This document shows positions 6,755 to 15,226 of a DNA stretch of 64,000 nucleotides, one piece after another. Under the pieces are notes generated by a model, which had not been told where the DNA came from, did not search any database, and worked only from the letters and a program-made list of their open reading frames with translations. Location of the stretch: positions 1 to 64,000 of the forward strand of contig JBGPJF010000007.1 in the NCBI GenBank assembly GCA_041485285.1. Reading direction: 5' to 3'. The position numbers and the translations under genes were made by a program. How positions within the stretch are numbered: the first letter of the stretch is position 1; each line of letters opens with the position of its first letter. This stretch comes from DATEUP01 sp041485285. Lineage in GTDB: Archaea > Thermoplasmatota > DTKX01 > DATEUP01.

Positions 6755-9700
6755 GGAAGCATCCACGCGCGGGTCCGTTTCGCCCTGGTCGCCTCGCTTG
6801 GCGCCGGCGCTTTCCTTTTGGTCGCCGCCCACGCAGCCGCCGCCCCCGTGCCCCTCTATGCTACGGACCCGTGGTCCTCCCCCATCTTCGAGAATGTCAC
6901 GGCGACCGCGCACGTGGGCGCGGAAGGGTCGCTGCTCAACGCCACGGAGATTCAGATGGAGAAGAGCGATGGGTTCCTGAACGGCGGTCGCGGCGCGTGC
7001 GTGCTTGACTTCGACCTCGACGGCGACGACGACATCTACGTCGTGGGGCCAGGCAAGCACCAGCTGTTCCGCAATGACGGGAACATGGTTTTCACGGATG
7101 TGACCGACCTTGCAGGCGTCGGCGACACGGGCTATGGGATGGGGTGCGCCGCGGCCGACCTCGACAACGACGGCGACCCGGACATGGTCACGACGAGCTA
7201 CCACTCGCACTTCTCGCTCTGGCGCAACAACGGCAACGGCACCTTCACGAACATGACGACGTACTCGGGCGTCGACGACACGGGGCCCCAGGCGGGCGTG
7301 GCCATCGCCGACTTCGACAATGACGGGTTTGCCGACTTTTTCCTCGTCGAGTACCTGCGCACCTGCGACCGCGTGTACAAGAACATGGGCAACTGGAAGT
7401 TCGTGGACAAGACGGTGGCCGCGCACATCTCCGACCTCGACCACGGCTTCCAGGCGATCGCGGCGGACTATGACGGCGACGGCGACCAGGACGTGTATGT
7501 GGCGGTCGACTTCGGGCCGGACGTGCTGTGGAACAACGTGGGCAACTTCACGTTCCAGGACGTTTCGCGCGTCACGGGCGCCTACGACCTGCGCGGGGGG
7601 ATGGGCGCAGCGTGGGGCGACTACAACGGAGACGGCGACTTGGACGTGCTCGTTACCAACTACGACCAAGACGGCCTGTGGGACAACGACGGCGGGAGCT
7701 TCACCGATGTCGGGAACTTCAGCGGCGTGGACGACGGGTGGACGGGGTGGGGCGTGGCGTGGATCGATTACGACCTCGACGGCGACATGGACTTGTATGT
7801 GGTAAACGGCGTGGTGGACTACGGCAACGCCCACGAGCAGCCGAACAAGCTCTTCCGGAACAACGGGGACGGGAGCTTCACCGACGTCTCGGAGGGGTCG
7901 GGCGCCGAGCTTTCCGACGTCAAGCGCGGCCTTGCCGTGGCCGACTTCGATGGCGATGGCCGGATGGACTTCTACGTCCTGAACATCAACTGCCCGGCGG
8001 CGCTTTTGCATAACACGATTCCAACGACGAACGGGTACCTGCGCGTTAAGCTGCAGGGGACGGTGTCGAACCGCGACGCAGTGGGCGCCGAGGTGAGCGT
8101 GAAGATCGGCGGGAGCTACACGAAGCAGCTCGTGTCGGCGGGGTCGTCGTACCTTTCAAGCAACTCGAAGACGCTGGTCTTCGGGACGGCCGACACGGCG
8201 ATCGTGTCGGAGATAGTGGTCAAGTGGCCCTCGGGCCTGCGCCAGGTGGTCTACGCCGTGGCGGCGAATTCCACGATCACGATCGTCGAGACGGACAGCG
8301 AGGACCCGGTGGCGCGCACGCGCGATGTGACGGCCGACCAAGGGATCCCCTTCCTGCTCAACGCGACGCTGTCCACGGACAATGTGGGGATCGCGTTCTG
8401 GAACTGGTCGGTGAATGTGAGCGGCGTGGTACAGCGGGCGAGCGGCCGCACGGCGACGATGACGATCTACACGCCGGCGTCGTACCTGGCCACGCTCGTG
8501 GTGACCGACGTGTTCGGCCGCAGGTCGTCGACGGACTTCATCATCAATGTCTGGCCGCTTGCGCGGGTCACGGTGGACGCGGGCCCGGACATTGAGGTGA
8601 GCGAAGGGACGGTCGTCCACTTCCTGGCGATGGGGATGAGCACCGCCACTTCCGACTACGAGGGCGCCTGTACGTTCGTTTGGCAGTTCGATGACTCGCT
8701 GGGGCCCCAGACCCTGCTCGGGCCGCGCCCCTCCTATTCGTTTGGCCGGCCCGGCGCGTTTGTGGTGAATGTGACCGTGCACGACCCGCAGGGGGCGGTG
8801 GGCACCGATTCGGTGAATGTGACCGTGCGCGACGCGGCGGCCCCGGTGCTGCGGGCCGAGGTGCCGACCTCCGTGGACGAAGACAACTTGGCCGTGCTCG
8901 ACGCCACGGGGACGACGGACAACGACCCGACGTTCCCGGCTACGGGCACCTTCGACTGGAGCTACACCTCCTTGCAGGGGTCGTATACGTGGAAGGGCCC
9001 GCGCGTGACGGTGCAGTTTGCCGACCCGGGGATCATCGCGCTGAACCTCATCGTGAAGGACCAGACGGGCAACAAGGCGACGGCGGTCTTCGCCGTGACG
9101 GTGCACGACACCACCTCCCCGGTCCCGAACGCGGGGCCCGACCTCCAAGCGTTCCCCGGGCAAGAGGTGGTGTTGAGCGCGGCCGCGTCGGTCGACAACG
9201 ATGTCGATTTCCTGGCGCTGGGCCGATTCCTGTGGACCATCGAATACCTCGAAGGGGACCAAACCCGATCGAGCGTGCGGGAGGTCGTGACGTTCCCGTA
9301 CCCCGGCGTGTTCCGCGTCGAATTGGATGTGTGGGACCCGACGGGCAACCACGCGACTGCGCCCGACGTCATGTATGTCCGGGTATCGGACGACCTGAAC
9401 CCCCTTGCCGAGGCGGGGGGCGACCGCACGGTCGAGGTGGGGGAGACCGTTCCCTTCAGCGCGGCGGGGTCGAGCGACAACGACCCGTCGCTCTTTGACA
9501 CCGGCACGTTCCTGTGGGAGTTCCAGGACGGCTCGGAGCGCAAGGCGCTGCACGGGCCGACCTCTTCGTACATCTTCGAGCGGGCGGGCGCGTACACGGT
9601 GCGCCTCACGATCTGGGACCAGGGGGGGAACAGCGGCTCGACGAAGTTCTTCGTCACCGTCGTGGACGCGGAGGCGCCGGTGCTCCATGTCGAGCCGATC

Positions 9701-10144
9701 CCGGCGGAGATCGCGGAAGGCATTTCGCTCGTGCTCGATGCGTCGGGAACCACGGACAACGGCGGGGGTGTGCGGGTCCTGTGGCGCGTAGAGGGGCCAG
9801 CGGGCTTCCTGTGGCAGGCGGCAACTGCGCGTGCCGAAGTGGTGCTCTCGCAGGCGGGCGCTTACCTGGTGACCGTGACCGCGAGGGACTTGGCGGGCAA
9901 TGTGGTCGGCGCGACGTTCAACGTCACGGTGGTGCGGCCCACGGGGCTGGGGCCGGGCCCGGGCGGTTCGAACCCGACGAGCGGGCCCGGCGGCACGACG
10001 CCTGGCGGCGGCGCGACGGGCGGGCCGGGGGGCGGGGCGCCGGCCGGCGCATCCACCGGCATTTCGATCTCGATATCAGGACTGACCGCGGCCGCGGCCT
10101 TCGCCGGCCTTGCCTGGCTGGTCGCGCGGCGGCGCAAGACCTGA
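6755..10144 (+). CDS. FG-GAP/ASPIC/PKD cell-surface protein 1
   Basis: About 1,120 residues. A signal peptide (ALVASLGAGAFLLVAAHA) is followed by FG-GAP/VCBS repeats with D-x-D-x-D-G calcium loops such as DLDGDDD and DYDGDGDQD (propeller, roughly residues 40-400), an ASPIC/UnbV-type domain with VKWPSGLRQ, then about five PKD-like Ig domains. A Gly/Pro linker, one membrane helix and an RRRKT tail end it. No ATG, GTG or TTG lies upstream of the signal peptide in frame; TTG 6818 falls inside it, and TTG 6753 is in another frame. The start is therefore unresolved, perhaps through a one-base error. It is paralogous to the next gene and probably binds sugars or matrix outside the cell. Confidence 0.85.
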   Translation, partial: GSIHARVRFALVASLGAGAFLLVAAHAAAAPVPLYATDPWSSPIFENVTATAHVGAEGSLLNATEIQMEKSDGFLNGGRGACVLDFDLDGDDDIYVVGPGKHQLFRNDGNMVFTDVTDLAGVGDTGYGMGCAAADLDNDGDPDMVTTSYHSHFSLWRNNGNGTFTNMTTYSGVDDTGPQAGVAIADFDNDGFADFFLVEYLRTCDRVYKNMGNWKFVDKTVAAHISDLDHGFQAIAADYDGDGDQDVYVAVDFGPDVLWNNVGNFTFQDVSRVTGAYDLRGGMGAAWGDYNGDGDLDVLVTNYDQDGLWDNDGGSFTDVGNFSGVDDGWTGWGVAWIDYDLDGDMDLYVVNGVVDYGNAHEQPNKLFRNNGDGSFTDVSEGSGAELSDVKRGLAVADFDGDGRMDFYVLNINCPAALLHNTIPTTNGYLRVKLQGTVSNRDAVGAEVSVKIGGSYTKQLVSAGSSYLSSNSKTLVFGTADTAIVSEIVVKWPSGLRQVVYAVAANSTITIVETDSEDPVARTRDVTADQGIPFLLNATLSTDNVGIAFWNWSVNVSGVVQRASGRTATMTIYTPASYLATLVVTDVFGRRSSTDFIINVWPLARVTVDAGPDIEVSEGTVVHFLAMGMSTATSDYEGACTFVWQFDDSLGPQTLLGPRPSYSFGRPGAFVVNVTVHDPQGAVGTDSVNVTVRDAAAPVLRAEVPTSVDEDNLAVLDATGTTDNDPTFPATGTFDWSYTSLQGSYTWKGPRVTVQFADPGIIALNLIVKDQTGNKATAVFAVTVHDTTSPVPNAGPDLQAFPGQEVVLSAAASVDNDVDFLALGRFLWTIEYLEGDQTRSSVREVVTFPYPGVFRVELDVWDPTGNHATAPDVMYVRVSDDLNPLAEAGGDRTVEVGETVPFSAAGSSDNDPSLFDTGTFLWEFQDGSERKALHGPTSSYIFERAGAYTVRLTIWDQGGNSGSTKFFVTVVDAEAPVLHVEPIPAEIAEGISLVLDASGTTDNGGGVRVLWRVEGPAGFLWQAATARAEVVLSQAGAYLVTVTARDLAGNVVGATFNVTVVRPTGLGPGPGGSNPTSGPGGTTPGGGATGGPGGGAPAGASTGISISISGLTAAAAFAGLAWLVARRRKT

Positions 10145-10183
10145 AGCGCCCGTCCCCCGGCGCCGGAGCCTGCGGCGACACCC

Positions 10184-10190
10184 CTAAATA
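10184..10190 (+). promoter_or_regulatory. TATA-like box for the second FG-GAP gene
   Basis: CTAAATA sits 54 nt before the ATG at 10244 and matches the box upstream of the first paralog (6694), so promoter and gene were probably duplicated together. Confidence 0.5.
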
Positions 10191-10243
10191 CGCCAGGCCC
10201 GTCGAAACGGCGCCGCATCCACGGCAGGCCAGGCGGCAAGATC

Positions 10244-13200
10244 ATGAGGCGAATGGCGAGCGGTCGCAGGGGCTTTTCCGCGGCGCTCACCGCGCTTTGC
10301 CTTGTGGCGACGCTCGCGCCGACCGGTGCAGCGGGCGGGTCCCCGTCAAGCGGCCCCGTGCCGCTTTCGGCCACGCCCCTGTTCGAGAACTACTCGGCGT
10401 TTACGGGCCTCTCGGGCAACCTCTCGATCAACAACCAGACGCGCGCGGACACGGAGATCTTCCGCGGGTTCCTCAACGGCGGTCGCGGGGCGTGCTGGAT
10501 CGATTACGATGGCGACGGCGACGACGACCTATACCTGGTGGGCCCGGGCGCCAGCCAGATGTTCCGCCATGACGGCGGGTGGAACTTCACCGATGTCACC
10601 AACCAGACCGGCCTGTGGGCCGCGGGCTACGGGATGGCCTGCGGGTCGGCCGACCTCGACGGCGACGGCGATGAGGACATCTGGGCGACCGACTACGCCT
10701 ACGGCGACCGCGTCTTTTCCAACAACGGCAACGGCACGTTCACGAATGTCACGGCCTCCTCGGGCGTCACCAACGCGTCGCCGCACACCGGGATCGCCTT
10801 CGGCGACTTCGACAACGACGGGCTGCTCGATGTGGTGGTGACGAGCTACAACCGTTACCAGGACCTCGTGTACCGCAACCTCGGCAACATGACCTTCGAG
10901 GAGCGGTGGGCGTCGTCGAAGCTGTACGACACCGATTGGGGGTTCCAGCCGCTCATCTTCGACTATGACCTCGACGGGGATGTCGACCTCTACACGGTCA
11001 ACGACTTCGGCCCGGATCGGCTGTGGCGCAACGACGGGAACTGGACGTTCACGGATGTGTCGAACGCGCTGGGGGCCAACGACCCGGGCGGCGGGATGGG
11101 CGGCGATGTGGCCGACCTCGACCACAACGGGAGCCTGGAGTTCTACATCGGGAACTACAACCAGAACGGGTTGTGGGTGTGGAATGGGACGGGGTATGTG
11201 AACCGGGCCGCAGAGGCGGGCGTGGACAACGCGTCGACGGCGTGGGCGACGCTTTTCTTCGACTACGACAACGACGGGTGGGACGACCTGTTCGTCGTCA
11301 ACGGGGCGGTCGACGCGCAGTCCGTGATCTGGCAGTCGAATGTGCTGTACCACAATCTGGGGGGCATGCGGTTTGAAGACGTCTCGAACGGGTCGGGGGT
11401 AAACAGTGCGGAAATCGGGCGCAGCGCCGCCGCGGCCGATGTCGATGGCGACGGCCGGGTCGACCTCTACGAGACGAACGTCAACAGCCCCAACGAGATG
11501 CTGCGCAACGTGGCCCCTTCGACGAACCGCTGGATCGGCCTGCGCCTGCAGGGGACGGTCTCGAACCCGGAGGGCGTGGGCGCGCTCATCACGCTGAAGG
11601 CGGGCAACCTCACGCAGGTAAAGCCCGTGCTTGTGGGCACGGGGTACCTCTCGACGAATTCGAAGGTGCAGCACTTCGGGCTCGGCCAAAACGACCTCGT
11701 CGACTCGGTGGAAATCCGGTGGCCGTCGGGCCTCGTGCAGACGCTCACCTCGCTGCCGGTCAACGGGACCATCGTCGTTAGCGAGGAGGACCTCGAAGCG
11801 CCGCAGGCCGTTGCAGGGGATGTGTCGGGCCTCAGGGGCCTGCCGATTGGCCTGAACGGCTCGGCTTCGAGCGACAATGTTCGGATCGTCGCGTGGAATT
11901 GGTCGGTCGATGACAACGGGACGCCGCGGAGGGCGACGGGGAAGCTCGCGTCGGTCGCCCTCTACACGGCGGGGAATTTCACGGGGACGCTCGAGGTGGC
12001 CGACCTGTTCGGGAACACCGCCACGGCGGTGTTCAATGTTAGCGTGGGCGCCAACGCGGGCGCCTGGGCCGAGGCCGGGCCGGACTTCGCGGTCGACGAA
12101 GGCGTCGCCCACGAGTTTGCGGCGGGCGGAGGGACCTCGGAGACCCCCGACTTCGAGGGCACCTCCAATTTCACCTGGTCATTCAGCGAATGGGGGACGG
12201 CGCACGTGCTTACGGGCGCGCGCCCGAATTACACCTTCAGGCAGGTGGGCGTGGTCGAGGTCCGCCTGCACGTGGTGGATGTGGCGGCGCACACCGCCGA
12301 CGACTGGGTCAATGTGACGGTGACCGACGTCACCGCGCCCAACATCTCGTGGGTGGTCCCGTCGGCGGTGGACGAGGACGTCGTCGTGCCGCTCAGCGCG
12401 ACGAGCACCACGGACAACGACCCCAGCTTCCCCGCAGGCGCGATGGCGCAGTGGACGTACCTGTCCGCCTCGGGGATCGTCACGCGCACGGGGTTCACGG
12501 CAAACACCACCTTCCCCGACCCGGGGACCGTGACCATCACCGTGCGAGTAACCGACGCGGCAGGCAATGTCGCAGCGCGGATGTTCAATGTCACGGTCCG
12601 CGACACGACGCGGCCGGTTGCGAGCGCCGGCGGCGACCGCACGGCGGTCCCGGGGGAGACCGTCCTGTTTTCCGCGAACCTCTCCACGGACAACGCGGGC
12701 GACTTCATGGAGAAAGGCAATTTCACCTGGACCCTCGACCTCCCGGGCGGGGCCGTTGCGCTCTTTGGGCCCGAGCAGCACTTTGTCTTCGCGTTCCCCG
12801 GCACCTTCCGCGTGGACCTCGCGGTGCTGGACCCCTCGGGCAACGCGGCGGCGGCCGCGGCCTCGTTCAACGTGACGGTGGCCGACAACGAAGCCCCAAC
12901 CCCAAGTGGCGGCGGGAACCGCTTCGTGGCGGTCGGCCTGCCCACCATGCTCGACGCGTCCGGCTCGACCGACAACGACCCCACGTTCCTTTCGACCGGC
13001 GCGTTTTCGTGGGAATTCCAGGACGGCGGCGTGCGCCAGGTGCTGACGGGGCTGCGCGTCAACTACACGTTCGCACGGGTGGGGGACTACGATGTGCGGC
13101 TGTCGGCGCGCGACGGGGCGGGCAACGCCGCCCGAATCCTGTTCACGCTGACCGTAGGCGACGGGACACCGCCGGTCATCGTGGCCGAGCCGCTGCCGGC

Positions 13201-13636
13201 GAACCTCTCCCAGGGGCGGTCCCTCGTGCTGAACGCGTCAGGCACGCACGACGACGTGGGGCTTGCCTCCGTAATCTGGCACGTGACGGGGCCCTATGGA
13301 TTCGATGTCTTCACCAGCACTTCGTCGGCGATTGTCCCCGTTGGGCTCCCGGGCGACTACCACGCCACGGTGATCGCAACGGACACGACCGGGAATGTCG
13401 CGACGGCCACCTTCGATGTGCACGTGACCGTCGCGCAGCCGGGGCCGACGGGCAACGGGACGGGGACGGGCGACGGGAACGGAAACGGCAGCGGCAACAC
13501 GAGTGCGCCGACCCCCACATCGCTCGCGCTGCCTTCGGCGGTGTTGATCATCGGCGGAGGCCTCGGGGTCGTGGGCGCGCTCGCGCTCCGGCGGTCGCGC
13601 CGGGGCAAGGGCGGCGAGCCGCCTCAAGCGGGGTAG
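10244..13636 (+). CDS. FG-GAP/ASPIC/PKD cell-surface protein 2
   Basis: A 1,130-residue paralog of the preceding protein, same order of parts: signal peptide (about 1-30), FG-GAP/VCBS propeller with repeated D-x-D-G-D loops (about 50-400), ASPIC/UnbV-like domain with IRWPSGLVQTL near residue 490, about five PKD-like domains, a Gly/Asn-rich linker, a C-terminal membrane helix and a short Arg/Lys tail. Asn-x-Ser/Thr sites are frequent, consistent with archaeal N-glycosylation. It is a membrane-anchored extracellular protein; the ligand is unknown. The 3' end overlaps the convergent dehydrogenase gene by 13 bp. Confidence 0.88.
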   Translation: MRRMASGRRGFSAALTALCLVATLAPTGAAGGSPSSGPVPLSATPLFENYSAFTGLSGNLSINNQTRADTEIFRGFLNGGRGACWIDYDGDGDDDLYLVGPGASQMFRHDGGWNFTDVTNQTGLWAAGYGMACGSADLDGDGDEDIWATDYAYGDRVFSNNGNGTFTNVTASSGVTNASPHTGIAFGDFDNDGLLDVVVTSYNRYQDLVYRNLGNMTFEERWASSKLYDTDWGFQPLIFDYDLDGDVDLYTVNDFGPDRLWRNDGNWTFTDVSNALGANDPGGGMGGDVADLDHNGSLEFYIGNYNQNGLWVWNGTGYVNRAAEAGVDNASTAWATLFFDYDNDGWDDLFVVNGAVDAQSVIWQSNVLYHNLGGMRFEDVSNGSGVNSAEIGRSAAAADVDGDGRVDLYETNVNSPNEMLRNVAPSTNRWIGLRLQGTVSNPEGVGALITLKAGNLTQVKPVLVGTGYLSTNSKVQHFGLGQNDLVDSVEIRWPSGLVQTLTSLPVNGTIVVSEEDLEAPQAVAGDVSGLRGLPIGLNGSASSDNVRIVAWNWSVDDNGTPRRATGKLASVALYTAGNFTGTLEVADLFGNTATAVFNVSVGANAGAWAEAGPDFAVDEGVAHEFAAGGGTSETPDFEGTSNFTWSFSEWGTAHVLTGARPNYTFRQVGVVEVRLHVVDVAAHTADDWVNVTVTDVTAPNISWVVPSAVDEDVVVPLSATSTTDNDPSFPAGAMAQWTYLSASGIVTRTGFTANTTFPDPGTVTITVRVTDAAGNVAARMFNVTVRDTTRPVASAGGDRTAVPGETVLFSANLSTDNAGDFMEKGNFTWTLDLPGGAVALFGPEQHFVFAFPGTFRVDLAVLDPSGNAAAAAASFNVTVADNEAPTPSGGGNRFVAVGLPTMLDASGSTDNDPTFLSTGAFSWEFQDGGVRQVLTGLRVNYTFARVGDYDVRLSARDGAGNAARILFTLTVGDGTPPVIVAEPLPANLSQGRSLVLNASGTHDDVGLASVIWHVTGPYGFDVFTSTSSAIVPVGLPGDYHATVIATDTTGNVATATFDVHVTVAQPGPTGNGTGTGDGNGNGSGNTSAPTPTSLALPSAVLIIGGGLGVVGALALRRSRRGKGGEPPQAG

Positions 13637-14487
13637 TTGTAGAACCCGCGCCCGGACTTGCGCCCGAGGTGCCCCGCGCGGACCATCTTGCGCAGCAGGG
13701 GGCAGGGCCGGTACTTGGAGTCGCCAAACCCCTCCTCGAGCACTTGCATGATCGCAAGGCAGGTGTCCAGGCCGATGAAGTCGGCAAGCTCGAGGGGCCC
13801 CATGGGGTGGTTCATCCCGAGTTTCATCACCTTGTCGATGGCCGCCGCGTCGGCCACGCCTTCGTGGAGCGCGAACACGGCCTCGTTGATCATGGGCATC
13901 AGCACGCGGTTCGACACAAACCCGGGGAAGTCGTTGACGGCGCAGGCCTCTTTGCCAAGGCGCAGCGCAAGCGCGTGGGTGAGCGCGAAGGTCGCGTCGC
14001 TGGTCTCGTGGCCGCGGACGATCTCGACGAGTCTCATGACCGGCACGGGGTTGAAAAAGTGCATCCCGATGAAGCGGTCCGCGCGCCTTGTAAACGCTGC
14101 GAGCTCGGTGATCGAGATCGACGAGGTGTTGGAGGCAAGGACCGCGTGGGGCCCAAGGATCTTGTCGAGCGCGACGAAGGTCTCCCTCTTGATGCCCAAG
14201 TTCTCGGTCACGGCCTCCACGACGAAGTCGCAGTCCTTCATTGCCGCAAGGGTCGTTGCGCCCTTGATGCGCGCCCGCGCCGCAGCAGACGCCTCGGCCG
14301 TCGCCTTCCCGCGCTCGACGGCGCGGGCGAGCGACGCGTCGATGCCCGAGAGTCCCTTGTCGACAAGGCGCTGCTCGATGTCTTCGAGCACGACCTCGAG
14401 GCCGGCAAGCGCCGCGACCTGCGCGATGCCGCTGCCCATCTGACCGGCGCCCACGACGCCGAAGGTGCGGACTTCCCCTGCCTGCAA
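13624..14487 (-). CDS. hbd: 3-hydroxyacyl-CoA (3-hydroxybutyryl-CoA) dehydrogenase
   Basis: A 287-residue NAD-dependent dehydrogenase that interconverts 3-hydroxyacyl-CoA and 3-oxoacyl-CoA. The N-terminal Rossmann motif is VVGAGQMGSGIAQ; ASNTSSISI and IGMHFFNPVPVM carry the catalytic region, with His of HFFNP. The C-terminal domain has DFPGFVSNRVL and GMNHPMGPLELAD, typical of the single-domain short form. The start is a TTG at 14487, preceding VVGAG by only about ten residues. With the thiolase at 23803-24984 it could work in butyrate, fatty acid or amino acid carbon metabolism; direction is not determinable. Confidence 0.93.
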   Translation of the reverse strand: MQAGEVRTFGVVGAGQMGSGIAQVAALAGLEVVLEDIEQRLVDKGLSGIDASLARAVERGKATAEASAAARARIKGATTLAAMKDCDFVVEAVTENLGIKRETFVALDKILGPHAVLASNTSSISITELAAFTRRADRFIGMHFFNPVPVMRLVEIVRGHETSDATFALTHALALRLGKEACAVNDFPGFVSNRVLMPMINEAVFALHEGVADAAAIDKVMKLGMNHPMGPLELADFIGLDTCLAIMQVLEEGFGDSKYRPCPLLRKMVRAGHLGRKSGRGFYNYPA

Positions 14488-14581
14488 GGCGCCAACCCGC
14501 GCTTGGATTGGCGCGGCACTACATGAGGCTCACTTTGCCGGCCCCTCAACTTTCTTTTACGGCGTTCGGACTCCCGAAGCG

Positions 14582-15223
14582 ATGCGCCTCACCACCCGCC
14601 TGAACAGCAAAGCGGGCGCGATGGTGCTGGGCGGGCTCTTCTTCTGGGTGATGGCCTGGGCGCTCGACATGTGGTCGCACATCCAGACGTTCGGAATTGG
14701 GACGGGCGACCATGTCCACGGAGGCACCGCGCTGCTGCGCGTGAACATCCCTCTCACGGGCACGCCGCTCATCGTGTTCGGCCTGGCGCTGCTCATCGGC
14801 AGCGAGGCCCTGATGAAGCGCGGCGGTTTCCCCAAGATGCTCGCGAGCCTGTTCCTGATGCACGACGGGCTGTTCCACGCGTTCGCGTTCAACGACCACC
14901 TCGGGAACTTGGCGTCGGCGGCGTTCTTCGCGTTCGTGGCCCCCCTCCAGATCGTCGTGGGGGTCGCGCTGCCCTTCCTCCCGCGCCGGTTCGACCGGCC
15001 GATGCTGCTCGGCACGGTCGGGCTCCTTGCCCTTTACGCGATCTCGCGGACCGCGCCATTTGCCCCGCTCGGGTGGCCCGAGCCGGTGGAGGCGCTCGAC
15101 GTCTTCTCGAAGTTTGCGGAAGTCATGTTCCTCCTGTCGCTGATCGCGGTGGGGCGAGGCGAGCGGCCGCGGGCGAGCCATCCCAAAACGGTGACGCCCG
15201 CCGAACCGGCCGCGGAATCGTGA
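14582..15223 (+). CDS. Polytopic membrane protein of unknown function
   Basis: 213 residues with about five or six hydrophobic helices and several His in or near them (MWSHIQTF, HVHGG, HDGLFHAFAFNDH). The His-rich helices could bind heme or metal, and the gene sits next to the oxidase cluster, so an auxiliary role in respiration is conceivable. The ATG at 14582 is preferred; the upstream extension overlaps the divergent dehydrogenase start and is not protein-like. A TATA-like CTTTTAC lies about 30 nt upstream. No family recognised. Confidence 0.6.
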   Translation: MRLTTRLNSKAGAMVLGGLFFWVMAWALDMWSHIQTFGIGTGDHVHGGTALLRVNIPLTGTPLIVFGLALLIGSEALMKRGGFPKMLASLFLMHDGLFHAFAFNDHLGNLASAAFFAFVAPLQIVVGVALPFLPRRFDRPMLLGTVGLLALYAISRTAPFAPLGWPEPVEALDVFSKFAEVMFLLSLIAVGRGERPRASHPKTVTPAEPAAES

Positions 15224-15226
15224 GGC

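Noticed and set aside
8156..9688. 510-residue antisense frame in the first FG-GAP gene
   Set aside because: Arg/His/Val-rich antisense of Asp/Gly/Thr-rich repeats; no start signals or motifs.
12190..14526. 778-residue plus-strand frame over the FG-GAP gene end and hbd
   Set aside because: Gly/Arg/Ala-rich with no domains; it is a shadow of two well-supported genes on opposite strands.
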